Shown here one piece after another: positions 11,022-24,100 of a stretch of DNA of 64,000 nucleotides; within the stretch, counting starts at the first letter, position 1, and every line of letters begins with the position of its first letter. The position numbers and the translations under genes were made by a program. The DNA lies in assembly GCF_019578655.1 (NCBI RefSeq), contig NC_063264.1, positions 310,001 through 374,000 on the forward strand. Direction: 5' to 3'. The notes under the pieces are model-generated. The model saw only the letters and a list, made by a program, of their open reading frames with translations. It had not been told where the DNA came from and did not search any database. Origin of the DNA: Ricinus communis (taxonomy: Eukaryota > Streptophyta > Magnoliopsida > Malpighiales > Euphorbiaceae).

Positions 11022-11267
11022 ATGGGAGTTGTAGAGGATAATGAGCCGCCTTTGAAACGTGTCAAGCTGCCCGTAGGAGAAGTCAGAACCTTTTTGGACC
11101 ACTCATCTGTTACAGGACCTGTATCTTGCTCTTTGGGAGACTTGATGGCCAGGCCTCTAAACTCCCAAGGAGATGGAGAAACAGTTGGTTCAAGAGGAGT
11201 CATTAAAAGATTGGAATTCGTCAAAATCATAACCAGGGCATTGTACTTACTTCCTTACATCCTCTAA
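11022..11267 (+). pseudogene. Truncated WDR26 fragment, copy 2
   Basis: Same 81-codon ORF as at 1163-1408, with the same junction and the same seven-residue extension. The promoter, TATA-like motif and 5'UTR intron (acceptor TTCTCCAG near 10934) are retained. It lacks most of LisH, all of CTLH and all WD40 repeats. It is a duplication by-product of the intact gene at 20879. Confidence 0.9.
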
Positions 11268-12150
11268 CTAGGTGCCCTAGCTTCCCACAACAGAAACAAT
11301 AATCGGGTAATCTTTCATACCTAAAGCTAAACCAGCTTTTAGGTTTTTCTTGCCTTTTGTTGTTAAAACCCACCAGAAGAGGCTTCTCCACATGTATTCT
11401 TGCTTTGATTCGTAGAAAAGACCATTCTGGTTAGCACACTCATCCTTATCAACATCCTCCAAACCCATTGAGTAGGGCTGCAATACTTTCGGGATTCACC
11501 ACGTTCAGTTGTCTAGGAGGTAGCCCTACAAGCTGAACCCAAAAGAATGTGGTATCCAGATCTATATTCTGCTACACTTCGTCTGGCGGCCACTCTTTTA
11601 GCACAATATGAGCATTCGCTGTGGACCAAGGACCCTCTCGTAGCACAGTACTCAGCTCCTCTTCCTTCTTGAAAATGAAGATGTAAACACTATGCTTTTC
11701 TTTGTTTATGGTAAATGAAACCTGTGGGCCCCAGGAGGTTTTAAGACTGTCCTTCACCGTATTCATGGTGATATTCCTATCAGTAATTACTCTCCCAACC
11801 GCCTTAAACTTATTGTCTTCCATTTTCACATCATGATCAGTTAATGCAAGGCTTGGTCCTTCACATAGAACACCATCTATACCGTTAAAAGTTGCCATGT
11901 CCAAGCTCTCACTTTCTATAGTATTATACAAGGTTAACACTAGAATGTACAGATTGATTAAACAAAGGGTAGAGGTTTTGAAAAGATATAGAGACACAGG
12001 GGATTTCAGAAATGTAGAGAGGGTTAGAGGTATGTAAAAGAAGAGAGGAGAGACAAAAGATAGGAGAAATGGAGAGAACTAAATCCAGATGCTCCAGCTA
12101 GAGACGATAGAGACAAGACTTCTCGAGGGAATTTCTCCTACAGAGGAAAA
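11253..12150 (-). mobile_element. L1-type LINE 5' fragment, copy 2
   Basis: Near-identical to 1394-2290: antisense DUF4283-type ORF1 plus the CX2CX4HX4C knuckle, ending exactly at the WDR26 junction. Identical truncation in both units shows that this is one insertion amplified with the unit, not two independent insertions. Confidence 0.75.
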
Positions 12151-12381
12151 GACTAATAAAATTTCAGGTGCCTAATAACCTTTTGTTAGCTATAAATGAA
12201 TTTTTATTAGAAATAGGACCTAACTTCATAATATGTCCGTACACTGTTTTTTAAAAATAATAATAAGGATGGGCTACAGAGAGAGGTGGGCCTAGCTTAT
12301 CTAAGCCCAAGTCAATCAATTTGTCTTCTATGTCAACATTAATTGCTTTCATTTACAGAATTAGAAAAAAGAAAAAGAAAG

Positions 12382-14141
12382 ATGGGTCAAGCTCAGAGCG
12401 AAGTGGCGGCAGTAGATCAAACTCAGAACCACCAATCGTCGCCCGCTACTTCTGTGGAATCTCTTATTGCAGGTAGGTTTGCCCCTTCTTTCTTTTCCAT
12501 TTAGTAAGACAAGTTTCATTTGGGATGATTATTAATATTCCTTAAAATTGACAAAGTTCTTGTCTATTATGCTTACTCGGAGAAATTAAGACGAATTATG
12601 CTTCTTCATACACTTGCTACATGTGGTAATTAAATTAGCCTAGGATCGTACATTATCTAATTCTGCAAATGTTAGAACTTGTGAATTGTCTAATATCAGA
12701 GAATATATATATATATATATGTTGTCTCCTCTTTTTGCTGGTCAGTGGAGGTGGAAAAACCTTTATAGACCAAACATCTATTTTGGATGCACAACTTGGT
12801 AACAAAGGAATCACCTTATAATCTACAAGGTGTCAACTAGCTTAGCTTAATTTCTAGACTCTCTTGGTATTGAATTAGATCATTGAATCTGAGCAGGACA
12901 TGATCAAAGGGCCATCTACTGCTTCCCCATTTTACATGTCAAATACAATGGCTTATAGCTTATAATTGTGTGAAAAGATTGCATCGTCCTTCTTGTAATT
13001 TATTAAAACTAACGACGTTACTGTACTAATCTTCCCAGTAACATCTTGTATAATTCTGGGAGCTTGCACCAAATCCTTACTTGAGGATGGTTGCTAATGC
13101 TAGCGCTAGAATGGTCAAACATAAATGTAGAAGCACAATGTACAGTTTTATTTGTATGAATTCCCTCTTATTTTGACTCCACCGTGTACATTTTGAAAGA
13201 ATTGGGATCCCACTTATTGACAAAAACATCCTCAGTGTATGCCTCTGTAACCCTGCTCAAGTCTTGGTCCCTAGGTTTGAGATCTTATAGGTTGCTAATA
13301 ATTTTCTTGTTTATTGCTTTGGCAGAAGCTGCAGCTTATGGCAATGATGAGAATGAGGTTAGTCCACATCAGATTCATATGTAATTTGCTTCATCGTTCA
13401 GAATAATAGATAATGAAAGTTGAAACTATGGATTTTTAGTCTCTTGATGCGAAGGCTCAGAAAGCATTAGAATGCCCATGCATTGCTGACTTACGCAAAG
13501 GCTCATGTGGGATCCAGTTTTCAGAAGCTTTCGTTTGTTTCCTCAAAAGTACGGGCTGAAGAGAAGGTATGCGTAATGGACTGTTCATGATTGTCCTTCT
13601 CATTTGTTGAGTTACTGTATTTTGTTAAGCTTATAGCTGTTCCTTCCAACCCATCACACACGGGCAAAAAGAAAAACCATTTGCGAGCTGAGGTGCATTT
13701 AAGTCTTGCTCAGAAGACTGAAGACTTTCTTCCAATCTTTATCAATGAAAAACTACCTGAGCATAGTTTACCCATTTGGCTGCTGTGGAGGCATTGAAAC
13801 AGAATAATTTCATTGATGTTGTAACTTCTTTTAGCTCTGGTTAAATTGTTGGATTTGTATTATATTGTTTGTAGCTGCTGTTAGAAAATATTAATTTAGA
13901 AAATAGTTATAAAGTTGAACAAAGGTTAAGTTGGAATGTTTAGGAAGCTGATAGTAATTTGTGGAAGTTTTCATTGGAACAGGGTTCAGACTGCGTGCAT
14001 CCGTTTGTGGCCCTGCAGGATTGTCTAAAAGCTAACCCGGAGGCATTTTCAAACGATATTTTAGAACAGGAAGTGGAAAAAGAGGAAGTAGAAGCTAAAG
14101 ACTACAAAATGTTCCCTCCAGCATGGTCTCAGGCGCATTAA
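12382..14141 (+). pseudogene. MIA40: MIA40 copy 2, frameshifted in exon 3
   Basis: The exon layout matches copy 1 (12382-12472, 13326-13357, 13440-13566, 13983-14141). Exon 3 has one extra G: AGTACGGGCTGAAG here, AGTACGGCTGAAG in copy 1. The extra base puts a TGA in frame at once (ACG GGC TGA) after residue ~80. The product keeps CPC and C64/C74 but loses C87/C97 and the acidic tail. It would lack the second half of the twin CX9C fold. Otherwise the copy is nearly identical, so this is either a very recent null allele or a one-base assembly error. Confidence 0.8.
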
Positions 14142-15485
14142 GGTGTGATTTTGGCTAGCTGATAATGTTGACATATAAAGAAATGAAGATTGTCGGAGAA
14201 TCATTTTGACATGGTTTAGTTATTAGAAAACTAGGAAGGGTTGTTTGGGCAAGCAAACAGAATTTGAGAGACTTGAGTTTTGAGTATGAAAGCAGGTTCA
14301 ATCAAAGAGATGTAGTTTAAACATCTTATTTGCATTTTATAAATCAGATATTAGCTCTCCGTGGTGGGGGAGCTGTAACATTCATGGTTTGACTCTATAC
14401 TTCACTATTATTTTATTTATATTATTATTATAAATAATTATTATTATTATTATTATTGATACAAAAGCAGAAAAGAAAAAAGGTACGCCTCAGCAGCTGA
14501 ATACGTTTACTAAAAAAACGCAGCAACCATCTTTCCACTAAGCCGAATGGCCATGTCTTTCGCTGCAGCTTCTTGTCCAATCCCAATTTCCCAAAGTACC
14601 CTTTCCTTTTATGCCCACGCCCATCTCATCCCAATATCCTTTTTCTTTTGTACAAACAAAGAGGGAGACGGATTCATGTTGCCGACTCTAGCTCTGGCGA
14701 GAAATCAAACGATAAAGAAAAGAAAATACTGGAAGAAGAAGAAGAAGAAGAAGAGGTAGGTGGAGGAGGAATTGGGATCGATTCAAGAAAAAGCGTTTGA
14801 CCTAGTGGAGTTCACTGGGTCAGTCAGTCAAGCGATTCCTGGTCCCAGAGTTGGCCAGAGCTCCTTGCCTTGGGTTCTTGCTTCCTTCAGGTTCTCTTGG
14901 TATTACCTTTGTTATTGCCTTTGTTAAGACTGTTAAAAAGTATTCTTCTCCAAGAGCCAAGCGCAAGAGACTGGTTTGTTTTATTATTTTTATATTCTCT
15001 TTTTTTCTTTTCTCTGTAATTCATATCTATCTTTTACTCGATGGAGCTTCTGAATTTCCATACTCTTCAGGTCAATAAAAAAGCTATGCTCTGCAAATCC
15101 ATTGACGAGCTCTTTCACAAAGGAGGAGATGCATTGCACCATTCTGCCCTTAAGGAATTGCAGAAAAAGGTGAGCCTTAACATTACACATACTCTTCTCT
15201 GTTAGAGATTTTAGAATCATAAAACAACAAAAGCGGAAGTCCAAGAACGTACCTTCAGCCATAGCAATCAAATTCTGAAATTAGAGAGCTAATAAAATGC
15301 TAGAAGATTAGACATAGTCGCTAGCCTTTCCAAGACCATGCCAGTGGAAATTCACAGACGCTTGAAGATTAGTGACCTTTTCTTTTGTGTTAAATTTTTT
15401 CTTGATGCCTGTCCTTCAAAAACGATTTCTAATAAGATATGGGGAGTTAATTAACTTCCAAAAAAAACTGTTCTCAATTCTTTAG

Positions 15486-16489
15486 GATAAAGTAGGTTTG
15501 AATTTAAATTTAGATGGGCCACATATTGTATTTATTTATTTATTTATTAAAATGAATAAAAATTCCAATATTCTCCCACTTGGCCATACATGACTTAATA
15601 TGTATTAATAAATTTAATACGTGAAGAAAATTCCCTAAATCCTTACACTCAAGTAGTTTAAATTACATGGATCATAGCGGCAAGTCTTCTGACAGCGAGT
15701 ATTACCTTCTATGTATTATAGTGTAATCTTCTGCGTTAAATGAGAACAATATATGAGACATACCTTTATGAATAAGCTTCCTCATGCTTATTCCAGGTCA
15801 ACTTCATATTTAAACATGTATTTGTCTCCTTTTAATATTTATGCATACAATCTCAAATCAAGAAGACAATGAATTAATTGGAGTTTTCATATCGACCAAA
15901 GTATTATACAAACACCAAATGTATCTCCATTACGAGGAATTTACAAAATAGAGCCGAGTCCAATACATTCGACACGCTCTGTATTAGCCTTGGGTGCCAA
16001 TCCTTTCGTCAAAGAATCTACAATCATCAATCTAGTACTTATGTTCTCAATACTCACCTTGTTAGACTTAACATGTTCTCTAATTGCTAAATCCTTAAAG
16101 TCGATGTGCTTATGCTGTGCTATATGAAACCATACTCTTTACCTCCTTGTCCTCCTATATAATCACCCCCACATCTCTTTTCTCTTTCATACAAGACCAC
16201 CCTAACCAGTAACCGAACTCCACTTCTTTTCCTCCAAAATATACACTTTGATAATGTCTTTGTTCTCCATATCTAAAGCCATTACCGTCTCTTGCTGCAA
16301 CGATGGTGGATGTTATTTTGCACGACCACCTTTCATTGAAGGTGATGGAGATGATGATGATGGTGATTATGACTATGCTCCACAAAACTGTTTCCACTTC
16401 TTTAGGGAAATGTGGGTTTGAATTTAAATTCAAATGGGCCGCTAACTGTATTTGTTTACTTACTAAATAAAATCCCAACATTCTCAACC
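15486..16489 (-). mobile_element. Ty1/copia remnant inside intron 2, copy 2
   Basis: Duplicate of the remnant at 5627-6630, with the same RNase H tail on the minus strand and the same flanking repeat blocks. The only clear difference is a small indel and substitution near 15689 (TTCTGACAG versus TTCCCGACAG). Confidence 0.65.
16254..16421 (+). CDS. Small ORF (55 aa) within intron 2, copy 2
   Basis: Same 55-codon ORF and TATA-like upstream sequence as at 6395-6562. It adds no independent evidence of function because the whole unit is duplicated. Confidence 0.3.
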   Translation: MSLFSISKAITVSCCNDGGCYFARPPFIEGDGDDDDGDYDYAPQNCFHFFREMWV

Positions 16490-17962
16490 TTATATTCAAT
16501 TGTTATAATTCTTAATTTCTGTCCGTTCCTTTCAATTATTTCTCATGAATTAATTTTTCTTTTCTTCATCTTTCAACTAAGTTGCTTACTTAATTGAGTG
16601 ACTCAAAGCAAATGGACTCTGTCATCGTCATCTTGTTATTCGCCCTGGTTTCATATATACATGGAAGAATTAGTTAGTTTATTTTCCAGGAACAACCATT
16701 GGGTTTTGATGGCAACTTCTAATTCCTATCCAGACAGGTTTTAGCATGGAGGATATTTTCCGCAAGTACATTCGTTATGCTTTGAATGAAAAACCCTTTA
16801 ATCCAGATCTGGTTGCCAACTTAATCCAGCTTAGGAAAGCATCATTGTTGGAGGACTCCCGGGTTGCTGAAATCTTGAATGACATTTCAAGGCGGATTGT
16901 CAAGGAAAAAGGTAAAAAGTTCTCGATTTCCTCAGTATACCATATTTTTAAGTAGATAGGATCATGATTCACAGACAACCTTCTGTCAAGTTGGTCCTGT
17001 TTACTAGCATTAGTGCTTAGTACAAAAAAGATATGAAAGAACGTTCGAAGAAACCTTTCACCTATATGTCTCTAGCTTGCTCTTGTGATACATGTACATT
17101 CTCAATAAGCTGTATAGGACACGTCTGAAGTCATCATTGTGATATTACTGATCAGTTTTTCTACCCTATCTCTCGCATATTTAGAAATCTTCAAGAACTT
17201 TTGTCTTTTGGATGGTTAGTAAGCTGAAGGTTGATAAAGTTGGGTGACATTTTAATAAATATTGGGTCTACATGAATGTTCAAAGAATTATAAAAGAGAC
17301 ATCTATAGCAGCTGAGAGTTCTCCTTGCTTTGTTGTTTGTCTTCAATAGTGTTTCCAAGTGATTTTGCAATTTGGGGATGGAGAGGATTAGTTTGGGGGG
17401 ATAGTAGCCGCTGGATTGATTATGGTCTTTTTCAATTTGTTCAGGATATTACTGCTCTATTACGATGACAAAACCATATGAAGGACAAATTACAATATAA
17501 CAGTATCAGTTGTGATATCAAATTGTGACTTCTTGTTGTTGCCCAGGTCCTGTAGTCATGGAAATGGCTGGGTATACTGAAAAGGATTTAAGAGAAAGCT
17601 TGCTGTGCAGACCCTTTCGGCAAGGTGTATTATTTGTCTGAGGTAAATGACTGAACAATGAAATTGATAATCTTTTGCTGGCTCATGTTTTTGTTTCGGA
17701 TTTTCTTGATTTGCATACATATAGTCCAAAATTTCAGGTCTGCTGGATCGTGAAACTTTTAAGAACGAGAATAATTTAGTTAATGTACTCTTTTCCAATA
17801 GTGTAAGACCTTATACTGGTGGTCAATAATTGATATCTACTAGGAATTCAGAGATGGATGTTGTTCTTTTTTTTTTTTTTTTTTTTGATAAAGCCAAAGA
17901 AGAACAACTGGTTAACAACAAACAGAAATTGCTGCAAGAACAATAACTGAGACTGCCCATCT

Positions 17963-18450
17963 GTCTAGAATACTATTGCTTTGCTGTACATTATCTCTAT
18001 AAGTCATGAACCTGTACAAAATTGCTTCATGGATTCTAAACAGATATGAGTGTAGACATGGCTGGGTTTTAACCAAGAGATGGATGTTGTTTCTAACTTA
18101 TTGACCTCAAATTATCTTAGATCTTAATTTGATAATATTTTGTGATTCATGTCTAACATGGCGTATTCCGATCTTTTCTTGGGGGTTGCTGCATTTATTA
18201 GCATGATATCTCGAATACTATTACTTTGCTGTACATTAAATAAATGTACGTATAACTCATGAGTGTAATACAAAATTTCTTCACGGATTCCAAACAGAGC
18301 TGAATTTGAACATGGATGGACTGAGAGATGGACCTCAGATTATCTTACATCTTAAGTTGATAATATCATGTGATTCATGCCTAACATTTGGTGTTCCAGT
18401 GTTTTATTGGGGGTTGAAATAGCTGCATTTATTACCACGATATGTAGAAT
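17963..18450 (+). repeat. Diverged ~247-bp tandem duplication in intron 4, copy 2
   Basis: Counterpart of 8104-8590. The two sub-blocks have the same internal differences as in unit 1, so this older duplication predates the segmental one. Confidence 0.8.
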
Positions 18451-19716
18451 CTGTTTGTAAATTGATTTCATTTGTTACTTTGGGCTGTTGAGCTCGGTGC
18501 TTGTCAGTTCTTCCATTCTTGTACGGTATATTGATATTTGTTTTACAATTTTGGCCAGCTGCCAGAGTTCTGTTCGAGGGATAGCTCCTTGGTTGTCAAG
18601 GAGATATTTGGGGCTACAGAGTATGTTGTTTATGCATTTGGTTCTGGATAATGAAAGGAATTGAAATTGATGAAAATTGGTTTACTGAAGCATTTTGTTC
18701 ACTATCATTTATTGCCTTTCTCATCTTCTTCCCCCCAAACAGTGAAGATGCTGACAAACTTGGCTGCACACTCTTTCTGAAGCTGGTGATATGGGTTCAC
18801 TTGAGAAGATGGTTGATGGTTCAGATTCAGATGAGCACTCATCTACTGCTCCTTGAATTTATATAATGGAGGTCTTGGTGCAGAGAATTGAAGAGAGAAT
18901 CAGAAGGGATTTTTGTTTTTGAATACCAGAAGTTGTAACAGGAGTGATTTACAGAACATTGTAAACGCTTTTAATAATTTTGTCCAGAGTAGCTAGAAAT
19001 GCAGACTGCTTACTTAGGGCGACAGAATGCTGATAGCAGACATGTTTAGCTTGAGAAGTTGATGCGTAATATTGTTTAGCTTGAAGCATAGCCAGAAATG
19101 GCTACTTAATAGTTAATACCAGTTAGTTTGATGTCCAAGGACAGATCGAGGGGGGCAATAGAACAGGAGCAATGCTTTTGATCATGGAAGATTTGAGAAA
19201 GAAGAGGCAGTTCGATTGGGATTATTGTAGTAATGTTTGCTTGGATTTGAACACAATCGAATGAAGGCATTGGCATTGTGTGGTTGGATTTGAACACAAT
19301 CAAATCAAGGCATAGGCATTGTGTGTTCAAGGATTGCAATAATTTTCAACTATTATTAGTAGTTAGGTGTGATTTATAAAAGGGAACTTATTGCAGTTTG
19401 TGTATACTTTGAGACTACGCCAACCCAATACAATTCCAAAGTGCCGCCCCGGAATTGATTTATTATTAATTCACGCAAGCAAATTAACTCGGGAAAAATC
19501 ACAAAACTCGTTAATATAAGACTCGGTGGTGACAAACTAATTAGTATTTGGTTCCAGCATAGCACACTATTATTATTATTATCCCCCTATCCATTGCCAA
19601 AAGAAGAGCAAACTTTCATAATCATCATCACGGAAGGGTATATTTGGAGAAAAAAATAGCAAAGCCAAGCAGAAGAAGAAGAAGAAAGAGAGGGATGTCA
19701 GGTGTAATTTCGGGAA

Positions 19717-21109
19717 ATGATGAAGGGCAGATGGAGAAAGTGCCACCGTTCCCCGTTTGTATATAAATTAAAAATGATATGATATGAGAAGAAAACCAGA
19801 TATTATATTATCAATTGCAAAAACTATAAGGAAACAAGAATCCCCCATTTCTCTCATTGGATTTCTATTTCCCTATTTGGGGCTTCTCTCTGTCTCTCTC
19901 TCTATCTCTGGGTAATGCTATCTGGTAACATTTCCTCTCCCTTTCTTTTCTCTTCTATTTTATTTTCAGTTACCAATCTTTCTTTCATGTGCATAGATTT
20001 TTGTTCTTTTTGATCAATTCTTTTTTTTTTCTTTTTTTTATTTATTATTTAATAACTATCAATCATTCATTCACTGCTTCTTTACTTTACTTTACTTTGA
20101 AACGATTCAACTTTCCTATTACGATTATCCATCGAATCAATCTTTTGTTACCTAATAACTACCCAATTGTTTTGCTTCTTCTTTTACTTCTCAATCCATT
20201 ACTGCATCAACTATTTTCTTTCCCTCTATTTTTACTTCTTTTTATTTTTATTTTTTACTTTTTTTGTCAATTTTTTTTAAATCATTTCCTTAATTCACCT
20301 TATTCTTTACCACCCAAGTTTTCACAATTAGATAGTCTGAAATTAATTGATTTTACTGGTTAGATTTTCTGATGCTGCTATCTACTTCTTCATTTTTCTC
20401 CTACTTCTTTTTGGAACCTTCTCTTTATTTCTGATGCCCCTATCAGTTTCTTGATCTTTCCAACTTCTTCTTTTCACAATGTTCTCTTAATTGCTGATGC
20501 TGGTATCCATTTCTTGACTTTTTCAACTTCTTTTTAGAATGTTCCTTTAAATGCTGATGCTGATTTCTTCTACTGCTCTATTCCTTATTTGGTCATGCTA
20601 CTAGTTTATTGTTCATGACCATTCCTTTTTGGAATACACATTGTTCTTTAATCCATTTTTAGGCCTTTTAAATTTCATGTTTTCGCTGCTTGGTTTCTTA
20701 CTTATCTCTATCTTGTGAATCTATTCCCTCTGGCTGTCATTGTATATATTTCCATTTCTTCTTTTTTTTTTTTTTTTTTCCTTTTCTCCAGGATGCTTCT
20801 AGGATCATGATTTTTTTCCCTCTCATACGTGATTCGCACTTCTCTTGTAGAGTATATATGGGCTGACTTGTACATTTCATGGGAGTTGTAGAGGATAATG
20901 AGCCGCCTTTGAAACGTGTCAAGCTGCCCGTAGGAGAAGTCAGAACCTTTTTGGACCACTCATCTGTTACAGGACCTGTATCTTGCTCTTTGGGAGACTT
21001 GATGGCCAGGCCTCTAAACTCCCAAGGAGATGGAGAAACAGTTGGTTCAAGAGGAGTCATTAAAAGATTGGAATTCGTCAAAATCATAACCAGGGCATTG
21101 TACTCACTT
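19717..21109 (+). repeat. Tandem duplication, partial unit 3 (start of intact WDR26)
   Basis: The third occurrence of the unit's first ~1.39 kb covers the promoter, 5'UTR intron and first ~75 codons of WDR26. Similarity to units 1 and 2 stops at 21105-21110, where this copy continues into the rest of the WDR26 coding exon. The other two switch to LINE sequence at 1389-1394 and 11248-11253. This copy is therefore the parental right-hand end of the duplicated segment. Confidence 0.93.
19760..19766 (+). promoter_or_regulatory. Candidate TATA box of intact WDR26
   Basis: TATATAA lies about 100-150 bp upstream of a pyrimidine-rich leader containing CTCTCTCTGTCTCTCTC. The likely 5'UTR intron starts at GTAATGC (19912) and ends at TTCTCCAG (20791), leaving a short second leader exon before the ATG at 20879. 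Confidence 0.45.
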
Positions 21110-24100
21110 GGCTATGACAAGAGTGGGGCCCTATTGGAGGAAGAATCAGGAATACCGTTGCACTCACCTGTAGTTAGCTTGTTTATGCAGCAAGTCATCG
21201 ATGAAAAGTGGGATGAAAGTGTGGCGACGTTGCGTAAAATTGGTGTTTTGGATGAAACAACTGTCAAAATGGCATCTTTCTTACTATTAGAGCAGAAGTT
21301 CCTGAAACTTCTGAAAGTGGATGATATTGTTGCTGCCCTGGACACTCTAAGGAATGAGATAGTTCCTCTTCGTATTAATTTGAACCGTATTCATGAGCTT
21401 GCTGCCTGCGTTATCTCTCCTGCACGGTGTTTTATTTTTTGCCAGGATACTGAGGGTTCAAATGCTAGGTCAAAGATTCTAGAAAAATTACAGAAATTGT
21501 TACCTCCTACTGTCATGATTCCTGAGAAAAGGTTGGAACATCTTGTTGAGAAGGCTCTTGATGTGCAACGTGATGCTTGTGTCTTCCACAATACTTTGGA
21601 TAGTGATTTGTCGTTGTACTCAGATCATCAATGTGGAAGAAACTGGATTCCTTCTCAAACATTGCAGGTTAGATGTCTTATGGCTTTATGGTCCTTTTCT
21701 ATGAATAACTTGTATCTTCTCTATCTGTTTGCCCTCTCATTTCATTGGCCCACAAAAAAGAATCTAAATCAACTTTGTTTTTGGATACGAGAAATTAAGT
21801 TAATGACGATTTCCTTTTATTGTCTCTAATATTTCATTGAAATTCAATTCTTAGTTTGTTAAAGTTGGGACATAAACTTTGAGGTGTTGTACTGTTTATG
21901 CAGATCACTTTTTTCACAGCTAATCATATTTATGATTGCTTACAATGTGTATGCACAATGCATAGTTTCTGGGAGAAGTCTTTCTTTGATTAGGATTCTT
22001 ATATTGTAGCTTCTGGCTTAGTCATATGTATGTGTCCCTTCCTGGGAAATGGATTTGAATGAAAGTTTAGGGAAGAAAGAAGAGGAATTACAGTGTTCCT
22101 TATTTTAGCTTGGGTTAAATGTGCTGATGTTGCCAACAGAGGGTAGGCTTTTAGAATAGCATCAATGGATGTTAGACTTTATTTCTTCAGGTAATTCACT
22201 TATTAAAATTGGTGATGGTATGAGAGTTCAGTTCTGGCACAAGTCCTGGTCTAGTGTATGACTATTAAAAACTGACTTTCCTGTTACAACATCGTATATG
22301 CTAGTTCACTGCAAATCCTGTGAGTTTTTTGGTTCTGTAGTTTACAAGGAAAGTCCAAAGTCAAGAATTCTTGTTCTTGTTCTATTTCTTGATCTTCTGT
22401 AGTTAGTTACTGGATATGGAACCACAGAACTGGAAGGGATATGCTAGAGTTTTAGAAAGAGCTGGGATTTTGATGCGAGCCATTTCTTACATTAGGCTAA
22501 AAGACGATTTGGATATTTAAATTATTTGGAAGTGCAATTGAAGGTTAAGGCACCTCCAGGGGTTATTTTCTTGATTTGGATGGCTGCTTCGGGAAAGGTT
22601 TTAACTTCAAAAATCTTGTAACTTTGAAGTAGTACTGTATCATAGAAGACAACTGACCATCTTCTACTTCCTTTTGTCGAGAGAACTATGGGCACTACCT
22701 TTCTTGTTAGTTGTTACTGAGAGTGTTTACTTTGTCTTGCTGGTTAATCAGAAAAGGAAGTTGTGGTAATTTGGTATATTTGGAGAGAATGAAAAAGTAT
22801 AATAGTTGTGTATTCTGAGCTACAGTTCCATGGCCAAAATACTGTGCTTTGAGTCCTCTGTAGGATTGGAGGGTTCTTTTTGTTGTTGCCTCTCTGAGCC
22901 ACTAGTTTTTTCAGATTTTGTGTTTGGAATTACTGCTGTCATGTTTTGATATCCTTGTTTTCATTCCCTGTTAATTGCAGTATAGACATTGTTGATGTAC
23001 TCTGTGTCATTGATATACAAAGTGAACTGGAGTTCTGCCATATTTATAATGTAACTTACCCACAATATGAGATACAGCTGTGAATGGGCTGCAGACTTGC
23101 TGCTTAGTTAGAATCAATCTTACCCATTATGTAATAATTTTCATTGTGTAAGTTCTCTTTTTTACATCAAATGAACAGATTCTTGAAGCACATGATGATG
23201 AAGTTTGGTTTTTGCAATTTTCACATAATGGCAAGTATTTGGCCTCATCTTCCAAAGATCAGTCAGCAATCATATGGGAGGTACGTGTCTTTTTGTTATT
23301 TTTAGCTTATGATCACACAGTTCATTCTATCATCTATGTGGCACACTGGATTCAATTCACCTCAATTAAGCATAATAGAGTCTTGTTTTGTGAACATTAA
23401 GTTATGATGAATTGACAACTGGCTTACACTCATTTTTGCTTTTATATGAACATCAATGTGCAGTGATTTTGTAGATTTAATGCTTGTCTAGTTATCGGTC
23501 ATATCAACTGAAAAAAGGGTGTCCATAGATACAGTTGTAGATATTCATATTGTGCTGTGAGTGGATGTTTTCAGATGACTATATGAGATATTGAGTTTGA
23601 AGCTTAAGGGTGGCATGTATTGGACTGTCAGAGTTTGTTAATCATAGTCTATGGCTGAGTAGTTGAGAGAGACATAAAGTTGTCAAATGCAAGCGTAAAA
23701 GCACTTATAGAGGAGGCAAAGATTGTGAAGATTAAACCTCTGATCCTTTTAGTATAATGCTGGTTTGAATTTTATACTATTAGTGTTGATAGGAGTAGGG
23801 TATTATGAGATTTTCCAATTATACATGAGGGGCTATTTTTTTTAATTCCTGTGATACCAATGGTACCAGATGCTCTTTGCCTTTTTATTGTTAGCTACAT
23901 CTTACACTATTTTCCACGTAAATTCCCTCCCTTTTCATTTTCCTTTTCCACATTTTGCAACACACACAAATTACTTGTATGCACGATGTTTTCTGTTAAC
24001 TGGATATCTTAGGGAGTAATTGATGAATCATAAATTGCTGCTTTATTCTCGAAGAAACGTGGCTAGTATAGAATAAATTTGGCTTTTATTTGACTGTTTT

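Larger units (their letters stand above)
14547..18856 (+). pseudogene. At5g08540-like plastid protein gene, copy 2 (frame-disrupted)
   Basis: Exon blocks correspond to copy 1: ~14547-14973, 15071-15169, 16734-16911, 17547-17642, 18559-18620 and 18743-18856. Here exon 2 (33 codons, VNKKAMLCKS...) and the exon 3 donor are in frame, unlike copy 1, and exon 3 has R where copy 1 has H (FRKY versus FHKY). Exon 4 lacks one A (ACTGAAAAGG) and exon 6 lacks one C (AAACTTGGC versus AAACTTCGGC), both correct in copy 1. The exon 1 shifts and the missing T in exon 4 are common to both copies. Neither copy reads through as given. Function is unassigned. Confidence 0.6.
9857..19716 (+). repeat. Tandem segmental duplication, unit 2 (~9.86 kb)
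   Basis: This is a head-to-tail copy of 1-9856 with the same gene order and orientation. The offset drifts between 9855 and 9860 because of single-base indels. It contains the same WDR26/LINE junction at 11248-11253, so the junction formed before the last round of amplification. Such high similarity, introns and intergenic DNA included, means a very recent duplication, ongoing gene conversion, or an assembly artefact such as placing two haplotypes in series. Confidence 0.95.
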
